Shown here one piece after another: positions 34,629-41,960 of a stretch of DNA of 64,000 nucleotides. A model generated the notes under the pieces. That model ran no database searches. It saw only the letters and a list, made by a program, of their open reading frames with translations, and was not told the DNA's origin. Each line of letters opens with the position of its first letter. Positions within the stretch are counted from its first letter, which is position 1. A program made the translations under genes and the position numbers. Source of the DNA: Streptomyces sp. B21-105 (GTDB lineage Bacteria > Actinomycetota > Actinomycetes > Streptomycetales > Streptomycetaceae); assembly GCF_036898465.1 (NCBI RefSeq), contig NZ_JARUMJ010000001.1, positions 7,316,001-7,380,000 on the forward strand, read 5' to 3'.

Positions 34629-35317
34629 TCCGCCGCCTGCCGGAGCACGTATCCGAAACCGCGTACCGTCTGGATCAGCGGATCGTCGCCCGTCTGGTCG
34701 AGCTTGCGGCGCAGCCGGCTGACGACCAGCTCGACGACGTTGGAACGGCCGCCGAAACCGTATTCCCACACATGATCGAGGATCTGCGCCTTGGTGAGCA
34801 CGGTGGGGGACTTGCGCATCAGGTAACGCAGCACCTCGTACTCGGTGGGCGTCAGCGTGAGAAGTTTGCCGCCGCGTCGCACCTCGCGGGTGTCCTCGTC
34901 CATGGTGAGGTCCGCCACCTGCAGTACGGAACGCTGGAAACCAGGACCCGCACTGCGCCGCAGCACGGTGCGCAGCCGGGCCATCAGCTCCTCCACCGCA
35001 AACGGTTTCACCAGGTAGTCGTCCCCGCCTCGGGTCAGCCCCGCGACGCGGTCGGCGACACCGTCGCGCGCGGTCAGGAACACGACGGGAACCATCGTCC
35101 CGGTGGTGCGCAACCGGTCGAGCACGCCGAAACCGTCGATGTCGGGCAGCATCAGGTCGAGCACCACGATGTCCGGATGGAAGTCGGCGGCACGGCGCAG
35201 CGCCTCCTCACCCGAGTTCGCGGTCACCGCGTTCCAGCCCTCGTAGCGGGCGACCGTCGCCACGAGATCGGCGATCGGCGGGTCGTCGTCCACGACGAGG
35301 AGTCGTACTTTTTCCAC
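34625..35317 (-). CDS. OmpR/PhoB-family response regulator
   Basis: 230-residue regulator starting VEKVRLLVVDDDPPIADL. The receiver domain has the acidic pocket DDD and the phospho-acceptor Asp in IVVLDLMLPDIDGFG, the Thr in VFLTARDG and the Lys in YLVKPFAVEEL. The winged-helix output domain includes LTPTEYEVLRYLMRK and VSRLRRKLD ... IQTVRGFGYVLR. Start GTG 35317 has only a weak ribosome-binding site; ATG 35377 is an upstream alternative. Its stop overlaps the kinase start. The 152-base divergent region to the flavocytochrome gene contains GACAG direct repeats 11 bases apart (35401 and 35412), a spacing typical of OmpR-family operators. Confidence 0.94.
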   Translation of the reverse strand: MEKVRLLVVDDDPPIADLVATVARYEGWNAVTANSGEEALRRAADFHPDIVVLDLMLPDIDGFGVLDRLRTTGTMVPVVFLTARDGVADRVAGLTRGGDDYLVKPFAVEELMARLRTVLRRSAGPGFQRSVLQVADLTMDEDTREVRRGGKLLTLTPTEYEVLRYLMRKSPTVLTKAQILDHVWEYGFGGRSNVVELVVSRLRRKLDQTGDDPLIQTVRGFGYVLRQAAE

Positions 35318-35400
35318 CCGCCCATAGTGCGCCACTCGCCCCGCAACGCCAGAGCCGCGTCCCCTCTTCGCGCTCATCGATAAGATCTTGAAAGTTGTAC

Positions 35401-35416
35401 GACAGAAGAATGACAG
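35401..35416. promoter_or_regulatory. Candidate OmpR-type direct-repeat operator in the divergent promoter region
   Basis: GACAG at 35401-35405 and 35412-35416 (11-base period, one helical turn) lies in the AT-rich divergent interval between the two-component system and the ferredoxin-reductase-like gene. A GATAAGATCTTG sequence precedes it. Position is right for autoregulation plus control of 35470-37978. Confidence 0.35.
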
Positions 35417-35469
35417 CAAAGCACGGAGAAGCTCTGTGTCCTGAGGATCCGATCTAGGAGTTTCCGTCC

Positions 35470-36807
35470 GTGACGACCGTCCAATCGCCCCCCTCGCCCC
35501 CCACGGCGATCCGCCCCAAGGTGGTGGCCCGCACCGGCCTGTACGCCGTGCTGGCCGCCAACGCGGCCGTCGTGACCCTGTTCGGCGTCCAGGCCGGCTT
35601 CGCTTCCAACGCGCTGGTCGTGATCGGCCGCTTCGCCGGCCTCTACGGCGCGTTGCTCATGGCGTTCCAGCTGTTGCTGGTGGCCCGGCTGCCCTGGCTC
35701 GACCGCCGGATCGGCATGGACCGGCTGACCAACTGGCACCGCTGGACCGGCTTCGGCCTGCTGTGGACGCTGGTCGGGCACATGGTGTTCATCACCTTCG
35801 GCTACGCCGAGTCGTCCTCGATGAACCCGGTGAACCAGCTCGTCGACCTCGCCGAAACCGTCGAAGGCGTTTTCCGTGCCGTGGTCGCCATGGGGCTGAT
35901 CCTTGTCGTCGGCGGTGTCTCCGCCCGCTGGGCACGTCGTCAGCTGGCCTATGAGACCTGGCACTTCGTCCACCTGTACACGTACGTCGCCGTGGTGCTG
36001 GCCTTCACACACCAGGTCGCGGTCGGCACCACGTTTACCGCGTCGTCCGCCGCCACCGCCTACTGGTACGGCGTGTGGGGCGTCGCCCTCGGCTCGGTCC
36101 TCCTCGGCCGTCTCGTTCTGCCGCTGTGGCGGAACTGGCGTCACCAGCTGCGCGTCGAGGCGGTCGTCCCCGAGGCCGACAACGTCGTTTCCGTCTACAT
36201 CACCGGACGCGACCTGGACCGGATGCCCGCCCGGGCCGGGCAGTTCTTCCTCTGGCGGTTCCTGACCAAGGACCGCTGGTGGCAGGCGAACCCGTTCTCC
36301 CTGTCGGCCGCACCCGACGGCTCCCGCCTGCGGCTGACCGCGAAAGCCGCCGGTGACGGCTCCGCGGGTCTGCGCCATGTCAAGCCCGGCACCCGCGTCT
36401 TCGCCGAGGGTCCCTACGGCGCGTTCACCGCGATGCACCGCACCCGCCCGGAAGCGCTGCTCATCGCCGGCGGCGTCGGCGTCACGCCGATCCGCGCGCT
36501 CCTCGAGGAGATCCACGGGCATGCCGTCGTCATCTACCGGGTCGCCGGCGAACGCGACGCCGTCCTCTACGACGAGCTGCACCAACTCGCGCTCACCAAG
36601 GGCGCCGAGCTGCACCTGGTCACCGGGCCGCCGGTGCCCGACCGGCTGGCGCCCCGCGAACTGTCGGCGCTCGTCCCGGACATCGCGCAGCGGGACGTCT
36701 TCCTGTGCGGGCCGCCGCCGATGATGAACGCGGTTCTCGGCACCCTCCGCGAGCTCGGCGTGCCGCGGCCGCAGATCCACTTCGAGCGCTTCAGCCTGGC
36801 GGGATGA
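35470..36807 (+). CDS. Ferric-reductase-like flavocytochrome (membrane haem domain plus FAD/NAD(P)H domain)
   Basis: 445-residue membrane oxidoreductase. The N-terminal ferric-reductase transmembrane domain (about residues 20-215, six segments) has haem-ligand His candidates in LTNWHRWTGFGLLWTLVGHMV and WHFVHLYTYVAVVLAFTHQ. A cytoplasmic ferredoxin-NADP reductase-like domain follows. The FAD-binding motif is NPFSLSAAPDGSRLRLTAK and the NAD(P)H motifs are LLIAGGVGVTPIRALL and VFLCGPPPMMNAV. It would pass electrons from NAD(P)H via FAD and haems to the outer face. GTG start 35470 has TAGGAG ten bases upstream. The FMN-binding protein gene starts 10 bases after its stop. Confidence 0.92.
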   Translation: MTTVQSPPSPPTAIRPKVVARTGLYAVLAANAAVVTLFGVQAGFASNALVVIGRFAGLYGALLMAFQLLLVARLPWLDRRIGMDRLTNWHRWTGFGLLWTLVGHMVFITFGYAESSSMNPVNQLVDLAETVEGVFRAVVAMGLILVVGGVSARWARRQLAYETWHFVHLYTYVAVVLAFTHQVAVGTTFTASSAATAYWYGVWGVALGSVLLGRLVLPLWRNWRHQLRVEAVVPEADNVVSVYITGRDLDRMPARAGQFFLWRFLTKDRWWQANPFSLSAAPDGSRLRLTAKAAGDGSAGLRHVKPGTRVFAEGPYGAFTAMHRTRPEALLIAGGVGVTPIRALLEEIHGHAVVIYRVAGERDAVLYDELHQLALTKGAELHLVTGPPVPDRLAPRELSALVPDIAQRDVFLCGPPPMMNAVLGTLRELGVPRPQIHFERFSLAG

Positions 36808-36817
36808 GAGAGACATC

Positions 36818-37228
36818 GTGAAACGAGCCGTACCTGTCCTGATCCTGTCCGTTGCGGGACTCATCCCGGTCTGGCGCTACGAGCCGTCCACCGGGGCGTC
36901 GACCGCCACGTCCGCCGTCGCCGAGTCGCCCGCGTCCTCTTCCTCTTCGTCCTCCTCTTCGTCGGGGACCGAGACGTTCACCGGAACGACGGTCACCACG
37001 GAGAAGGGCGACGTCCAGGTCCGGATCACCTACGACGGCAGTGAGATCACGGCCGTCCAGATGCTGAAGCAGCCCAATCATCCGCAGACGACGGCGGCGG
37101 TGCCGAAGCTGATTGCAGAAACGCTTGCGGCGCAGAGCGCGGACATCGACACCGTTTCCGGAGCGACCATCACCAGCGACGGCTACAAGGAGTCGCTGCA
37201 GGCCGCGATCGACGCCAAGGGCGCCTGA
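36818..37228 (+). CDS. Extracytoplasmic FMN-binding domain protein (ApbE substrate)
   Basis: 136-residue exported protein. The N-terminal signal/anchor is MKRAVPVLILSVAGLIPVW. A run of ten Ser residues forms a linker near residues 40-49. The FMN-bind domain carries the flavinylation motif in DTVSGATITSDGYK (S-G-A-T; the Thr is the residue that ApbE esterifies with FMN). Other domain features are TTEKGDVQVRITYDGSEITA and PQTTAAVPKLIAETL. It should accept electrons from the upstream flavocytochrome at the outer face of the membrane. The GTG start lies ten bases after the upstream stop, and apbE starts one base after its own stop: a tight three-gene operon. Confidence 0.92.
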   Translation: MKRAVPVLILSVAGLIPVWRYEPSTGASTATSAVAESPASSSSSSSSSSGTETFTGTTVTTEKGDVQVRITYDGSEITAVQMLKQPNHPQTTAAVPKLIAETLAAQSADIDTVSGATITSDGYKESLQAAIDAKGA

Positions 37229-37229
37229 C

Positions 37230-37978
37230 GTGCACCGCGTCGAACATGTCATGGGGTTTCCCGTCTCGCTGCGGGTGGACGACGTCACCGACCCGTCGGT
37301 CTCCGAGGGCGCCGCGGACGCCGTCTTCGCATGGCTGCGGGAGGTCGACGAGCGGTTCAGCCCCTACCGGGAGGACAGCGAGGTGTCCCGGCTGGACCGG
37401 GGCGAGCTGTCCGCCGACCGGCTGAGCGACGACCTCACCGAGGTGCTCGGCCTGTGCGAGGAGTACCGGATCGCCACCGGCGGCGCCTTCGACGTCCGGC
37501 TGCCCGGCCGCGGCCTCGACCCCTGCGCGGTCGTCAAGGGCTGGTCGGTGCAGCGGGCGGCGAACCTGCTGGACGCGGCCGGACTGACCCGGTTCTGCCT
37601 CAACGCCGGCGGTGACGTCGTCGTCTCGGGCGGTCCTTGGCGGGTCGGCGTGCGGCACCCCTTCGTCGCCGACAAGGTGTGCGCGTCCTCGCCCTCACCG
37701 ACGCGGCGGTCGCCACCTCCGCGCGCTACGAGCGCGGCGACCACATCCTCGACGGGCGCACCGGTCTGCCGGCCGTCGGCCTCGACAGCCTCACCGTCGT
37801 CGCCCCGGACCTGACCCTGGCAGACACCGTCGCCACCGCCGCGTTCGCGCTGGGCCGGGAGGGCGTGGAGTGGGCGGCCTCGCGGGCTGACTGCGAGGTC
37901 CACGCCGTGATCTCCGGGGGCGGCGTGCTGCGCACCCCCGGCTTCCTCACGGTCGGCGAGGGGACGGCAGCGACCTGA
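37230..37978 (+). pseudogene. apbE: FAD:protein FMN transferase, apparent one-base frameshift
   Basis: ApbE attaches FMN covalently to Thr of FMN-bind proteins. The first 151 codons (GTG 37230; MGFPVSLRVDD, REVDERFSPYREDSEVSRLDRGE, GGAFDVRLP, CAVVKGWSVQRAANLLD, FCLNAGGDVVVSGG, WRVGVRHPFVADKV) match the family. After about 37680 the original frame degenerates to a Ser/Pro/Arg-rich stretch ending at 37814. The expected C-terminal half (LALTDAAVATSARYERGDHI, TGLPAVGLDSLTVVAPDLTLADTVATAAFALG) continues in the frame one base earlier and ends at 37978. Adding one G in GCGTCC (37683-37688) restores a 249-residue protein. Either a sequencing error, a real mutation, or programmed slippage. Confidence 0.88.
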
Positions 37979-38001
37979 CGTCCCGCCGACATGCCGGCGC
38001 A

Positions 38002-38148
38002 CAACGGAAGAAACCGGGAGGAAACCGAGAAACACAGAGAAAGGCAACGCGGAGGAGAAGCGGGCTACGCGGAGAAACGCGGTAACGCCGAGAAACGCGG
38101 GCAACGCGGTAACGCCGAGAAAACGCAGGTAACGCGGAGGAACGCAGC
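38002..38148. repeat. AACGCGG-type imperfect tandem repeats
   Basis: At least eight copies of an AACGC(G/C)G(A/T)-based unit, with longer units of about 15 and 36 bases (ACGCGGTAACGCCGAGAAA occurs twice at 38078-38123). It lies between apbE and the gene fragment at 38226. The 127-residue open frame through it is repeat-derived and unlikely to be a gene. No other feature is seen between 37979 and 38225. Confidence 0.75.
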
Positions 38149-38225
38149 CTGCTCCAGTGCTTCAGCGAGACGCTCCGTAAGCACGCAGACTTTCCCGTCC
38201 TCCGGTGAACGTCCTGCACTGGTCC

Positions 38226-38372
38226 TTATGGAGCCAAGAATCGCTCGACCCTCTGTTGCAGGTCGGGGGACAGAGCGGGCAACATCGAGACGATCACGCG
38301 AAGCTCTCGGCCGAGTTCGGAGTGCTCGATCCAGACCGAGGGGTCTCCACCTACTGGTCCGCGAAGTCGGGT
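38226..38372 (-). pseudogene. 3' fragment of a gene truncated next to the IS607 remnant
   Basis: About 45 in-frame codons ending at TAA 38228-38226 have normal Streptomyces codon use and read DPSVWIEHSELGRELRVIVS, followed by MLPALSPDLQQRVERFLAP, a plausible helical C-terminus of a soluble protein. Upstream of about 38372 the frame runs into sequence antisense to the recombinase gene, where codon quality collapses. I read this as the tail of a gene interrupted or replaced by the IS607-type insertion. The family is not recognised; similarity to small immunity or regulator proteins is only a guess. Confidence 0.45.
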
Positions 38373-38411
38373 AAGTGAGCGTAACCATGTGTGAGTGAGT
38401 GTGGTTGGGGT

Positions 38412-38846
38412 GTGAATCTGACGGAATGGGCGAAGACGCAGGGTGTGCATCCGCAGACCGCGTATCGCTGGTTCCGTGAGGGGGTGTTGCCGGTACCGGC
38501 TCAGCGGGTCGGACCGCGCACGATCCTGGTGAACATCGACGCGAACGCTACGCCCGAGGCCATCGGTGGTCTGGGCCTGTATGCCCGTGTGTCCTCGCAC
38601 GATCAGAAGACCGATCTGGAACGCCAGGTCGCGCGGCTGTCGGCGTGGGCGGTGAACGCCGGTCACCGGGTCGTTCGTGTCGAGGCGGAGATCGCTTCGG
38701 GGATGGACGGCTGCCGTTCGAAGGCCCGGCGTCTGCTGGCCGACCCGAACGTGACCACCGTGGTGGTGGAGCATAAGGACCGGCTCGGCCGGATGAACGT
38801 CGAGGGCAACCAGGACATCCACAACCGTTCGGGATGTCCGCAGTGA
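38412..38846 (+). pseudogene. Truncated IS607-family serine recombinase (TnpA)
   Basis: Site-specific serine recombinase of the IS607 group. The N-terminal MerR-like helix-turn-helix is NLTEWAKTQGVHPQTAYRWF. The catalytic domain has GLYARVSSHDQKTDLERQVA (the nucleophile Ser in YARVSS), EIASGMDGCRSKARRLLADP and VVVEHKDRLGRMNVE. Full-length relatives are about 190-200 residues; here homology stops after RLGRMNVE (about residue 133) and 11 unrelated residues follow before the stop. The helical C-terminal part needed for activity and a tnpB partner are missing, so this is a dead remnant. GTG start 38412. Insertion appears to have removed the 5' part of the gene ending at 38226. Confidence 0.85.
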
Positions 38847-38882
38847 CCAGGTACGGGTCCAAGACTCACTCCTGCTCACTGA

Positions 38883-39170
38883 TTAGGAACGGTTCCTGGT
38901 GAGGACCGCGGACAACAGATCCCCTGCGTACATGTCCCCTTCTGCCATCGGGTTCTCTCGCAGTACCTCCAGTGCCAGTGGCAGAAGGTAGGCAAGACCG
39001 ATGTCCTGGCCGATCAACAAGCGCATGTCCTCGACGGTCAGCTCCCGGATCGGCCGACGCCGCAGGGTGTGCGCTGTAGCGACGAGACGGGTGTCGTCGG
39101 CTGACGGAGCAGGCCGGCAGACGTGTTCGCGCTCTTCAATGGAGAGGTCACGATTCAAGGTGCGCGTCAC
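38883..39170 (-). CDS. CDI-system-type immunity protein (orphan)
   Basis: Small acidic soluble protein, 95 residues from GTG 39170 (an upstream GTG at 39200 would add ten). The conserved core RRRPIRELTVEDMRLLIGQD ... YLLPLALEVLRENPMAEGDM ... YAGDLLSAVL matches the family annotated as contact-dependent growth inhibition immunity proteins, which in Streptomyces occur singly or beside toxin genes. No CdiA, WXG100 or polymorphic toxin gene is visible in the window, so it is an orphan or its partner was lost with the neighbouring IS607-associated rearrangement. It ends 36 bases from the recombinase remnant. Confidence 0.75.
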   Translation of the reverse strand: MTRTLNRDLSIEEREHVCRPAPSADDTRLVATAHTLRRRPIRELTVEDMRLLIGQDIGLAYLLPLALEVLRENPMAEGDMYAGDLLSAVLTRNRS

Positions 39171-39273
39171 CGGTCGATGTCCTACGCCCAGCTCTCGCAC
39201 GCGGTCCGAGCTTGTCTTGCCGCCTCTGCGCGCTTGTCCCTTCGGGTGCCTCTTCGTAGGGCGCGTTCTCCGG

Positions 39274-39711
39274 TCACGCGGAAGGGGAGAGCTGATCGCG
39301 TACCCATGCGGGATCGGGGTTGGTGTGTGGCCGGCCTGCCACGACGACGGTCGGCACGGTCTCGTTGCCGTCGTTTGCCGCCCTCACCGCTGCGGCTCCT
39401 GCCGGGTCACGCCAGATGTCGACCCAATGCAACCGGCGGACGTTGCGGCCCAGCCGGACGCGCAGCCGTATGCAGTACGTGCAGCCCGGACGCCAGAAGA
39501 CGATCGGCCGGCCGTCGAGAGCGCTGCGGCGTTGTGCCTCCCGCGCACTGATCGACCTCGGGAACATCAGGGGCGAGTTCACGCCTGCGAACGTCAGGAA
39601 CGCCAGCAGGAGCGCCGCGGCTGTGCCGAGGTCCCCCTGGAAGATCTGCCCGGTCGCGACGACCGAGCCGCACAGCACCAACAGCGTCGGCAGGATCCAG
39701 GCGCGCATCAT
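39274..39711 (-). CDS. Membrane-anchored glutaredoxin-domain protein
   Basis: 145-residue protein. Two hydrophobic segments at the N-terminus (ILPTLLVLCGSVVATGQIF and TAAALLLAFLTFAGVNSPLMF) are followed by a glutaredoxin domain. The redox motif is CTYC in VFWRPGCTYCIRLRVRLG (about residues 77-80), with the cis-Pro in NETVPTVVVAG. Glutaredoxin-like proteins of this type in actinobacteria are usually reduced by mycothiol or mycoredoxin partners; here the domain should face the cytoplasm. Start ATG 39711 or 39708. Its C-terminal end abuts the CDI immunity gene by about 100 bases. Confidence 0.88.
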   Translation of the reverse strand: MMRAWILPTLLVLCGSVVATGQIFQGDLGTAAALLLAFLTFAGVNSPLMFPRSISAREAQRRSALDGRPIVFWRPGCTYCIRLRVRLGRNVRRLHWVDIWRDPAGAAAVRAANDGNETVPTVVVAGRPHTNPDPAWVRDQLSPSA

Positions 39712-39758
39712 GGTGACGAAGGCTACCGATCACCGACACGCTCCCCAAGCGCAAGGCC

Positions 39759-39790
39759 GGCCTTCACGGCCACAACGGGTCGTGAAGGCC
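39759..39790. terminator. Hairpin downstream of the glycosyltransferase operon
   Basis: GGCCTTCACG at 39759-39768 pairs with CGTGAAGGCC at 39781-39790 (10 bases, 12-base loop). It lies about 70 bases beyond the stop of the 39861-41960 gene and 48 bases before the start of the glutaredoxin gene. Confidence 0.55.
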
Positions 39791-39860
39791 GACGTCGCGC
39801 TCAGCCCCACCTTCACCGACAGCGTCGGCGAAAGGCCGGAGCGCTTGCCGTGCGTCGGGG

Positions 39861-41960
39861 TCAGCCGACGTCGGAGGCGTCCAGGCGGTAGAGGCCGCTG
39901 TGGTCGGAGACGGCCGTGCCGTTCGCCTTGACCCAGGTGGAGATCTCGGAGTTCGCGGAGCCCCGGCCGCTGTCGCTGATCACGATGTAGTGCAGCTTGC
40001 CCGTCTTCACGAGGCTCTTGAGCCCCGCGAGGGTCATCGCGTCGTCGCTGCCGGACCAGCCGCCCATCGAGATCACCGGCTCGCCGGACTCCAGGATGAG
40101 GGAAGAGGCCGTCTGGTCGGTGGCCACCGCCACCAGCCAGGTGGCGCCGTCCTGGTTCTCCTTCAGGTACGTGACCGTCGCGGACGAGATCTGGGTCTCG
40201 CCGCCCATGCCGCCGCCGTCCGAGTTTGTGCCTGAGGCGTCCGACTCGGCGGAACCGGCTTCGGCAGTGCCCGAGACGGTGCCGCTCGATTCCGTGGCAA
40301 CGGACTCCGTGTTGCCGGGCGTGGAGCCGTCGCCGTTGGTCGAGCTGTTGCTGTTGCCGCTGCTCGACGACGGTCCGCCCGTGCCGCCGGGCCGCTGGCC
40401 TTTGCCCATGCCGCCGCCGGTGCCGGGGCCGGCCGTCGGGTTCGTGCCGTTGGTGCCGGAGGTCGCCGCCGACGCCGAGTAGGCAGCCGGACCGGCGAGC
40501 AGCGCCACGACCGCCGCGAGTGCCGCGACGCCCATCAGTCGCTGTCGCTTCGTGAACCGGGCGACCAGCAGCCCGATCACCGACGCGACCCCCGCCACGG
40601 CGACCACGGCCTCGGCGACCGTGTACAGCGTTCCCGAGCCGGAGACCCGCTCGAGCAGGACGACCGCCCAGCCGGTGCTGACCGCGATCGCGGTGGGCAG
40701 CACCCACGACCATTTCGCCGCCGCCCGCTCGCGGAAGGCGCCGTACAGCGTGACCCCGCCCGCGCCGGCCAGGGCCGCGATGCCGGGGGCCATGGCGGTC
40801 ACGTAGTACGGGTGGAAGGTGCCCTCGGCGAGGGCGAACGTCAGGTAGTGCAGGACGAACCAGCCGCCCCACAGCATCAGCGCGGCGCGCTTGGCGTCCG
40901 TACGGGGCGCCCGGCCGCGCAGGACGAGACCGGCCGTCAGTGCGATCGCCGCGAAGGGGATCAGCCAGGAGATCTGACCGCCCATGATGTCGTTGAACAT
41001 CCGGTACAGGCCCGCGTCGCCGCCGAAACTCGCGCTGTTGCCCTGCGAGCCGACCGACGAAGTCGCCCCGAAAACACGGCCGAAACCGTTGTAGCCGATG
41101 ACCAGGTCCCACACCGTGTTGTCGGTCGAGCCACCGATGTAGGGGCGCGAGGAGACCGGGATCAGATCGACGACCACCATCCACCATGCGCTGGAGACGA
41201 TCAGCGCGGCCGTGCCGGCCGCAAGATTGCACAGGCGCTTGCCCAGCGAGGCGTTCGCGGCCCACAGGTACACCAGGAAGAAGGCCGGCAGGACGACGTA
41301 CGCCTGCATCATCTTGGTGTTGAACGCGAAGCCGATGGCGACGCCGGACCACACCAGCGGCACCAGCCGGCCGCTGCGCACGGCCTTCAGCAGCGCGGCC
41401 GCGCCCAGCAGCATCAGGAAGACGAGGACGGGGTCGGGGTTGGTGTCCCGGGTGATGGCCACCGTGATGGGGGTGAGGGCCAGCACCAGCGCGGAGAGCG
41501 TGGCGGCCGCCGGGCCGAAGTCCCGCTTGACGAGCCGGTGCACCAGCGCGACGGAACCGGTTCCCAGTGCGATCATCGGCAGCAGCAACTGCCAGGTGCC
41601 GTACCCGAAGGCGCGGGCGGACAGGCCCATCACCCACAGGGCGAACGGCGGTTTGTCGACCGTGATGAAGCTGCCGGCGTCCAGGGCGCCGAAGAAGAAC
41701 GCCTTCCAGCTCCTGGTGCCGCTGTAGACGGCAGCGTTGTAAAACGTGTTTCCGGTGATCGAGGAGAGATTCCAGGCGTAGAGGGCTGTGGCCAACGCGA
41801 GGATCGCCAACAGGGCAGGGCGGGCCCAGCGCGGATCCTCGGGGGCCCCGGTGAGCAACTGCCTTGCGCGCGAGGCGAGTCCGCCGTCAAAGGCCTGCTT
41901 CGCCCGGTGGTGGGGCCCTTCCTGGCGGACGGGGGCGGGCGGCGGGGCGAGGGTCGTCAT
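39861..41960 (-). CDS. GT39/ArnT-like membrane glycosyltransferase
   Basis: 699-residue protein with about 11-12 transmembrane segments in the first 480 residues. It is a polyprenyl-phosphate-sugar-dependent transferase (PMT_2 superfamily). Hallmarks are FTYNAAVY-like TFYNAAVYSGTRSWKAFFFG, SFITVDKPPFALWVMGLSAR (acidic catalytic region and DKPP motif) and ITRDTNPDPVLVFLML. A Gly/Ser/Thr/Asn-rich linker (about residues 500-590) leads to an extracytoplasmic C-terminal domain (ISSATVTYLKENQDGATWLVA ... ISTWVKANGTAVSDHSGLYR). ATG 41960 overlaps the GT2 gene stop (ATGA). The GT2 enzyme probably makes the lipid-linked sugar donor used here. Acceptor unknown. Confidence 0.92.
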   Translation of the reverse strand: MTTLAPPPAPVRQEGPHHRAKQAFDGGLASRARQLLTGAPEDPRWARPALLAILALATALYAWNLSSITGNTFYNAAVYSGTRSWKAFFFGALDAGSFITVDKPPFALWVMGLSARAFGYGTWQLLLPMIALGTGSVALVHRLVKRDFGPAAATLSALVLALTPITVAITRDTNPDPVLVFLMLLGAAALLKAVRSGRLVPLVWSGVAIGFAFNTKMMQAYVVLPAFFLVYLWAANASLGKRLCNLAAGTAALIVSSAWWMVVVDLIPVSSRPYIGGSTDNTVWDLVIGYNGFGRVFGATSSVGSQGNSASFGGDAGLYRMFNDIMGGQISWLIPFAAIALTAGLVLRGRAPRTDAKRAALMLWGGWFVLHYLTFALAEGTFHPYYVTAMAPGIAALAGAGGVTLYGAFRERAAAKWSWVLPTAIAVSTGWAVVLLERVSGSGTLYTVAEAVVAVAGVASVIGLLVARFTKRQRLMGVAALAAVVALLAGPAAYSASAATSGTNGTNPTAGPGTGGGMGKGQRPGGTGGPSSSSGNSNSSTNGDGSTPGNTESVATESSGTVSGTAEAGSAESDASGTNSDGGGMGGETQISSATVTYLKENQDGATWLVAVATDQTASSLILESGEPVISMGGWSGSDDAMTLAGLKSLVKTGKLHYIVISDSGRGSANSEISTWVKANGTAVSDHSGLYRLDASDVG

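Noticed and set aside
37991..38374. A 127-codon + strand frame through the AACGCGG repeats
   Set aside because: The translation is repeat-derived (EKRGNAEKRG) and has no ribosome-binding site or homologue-like segment.
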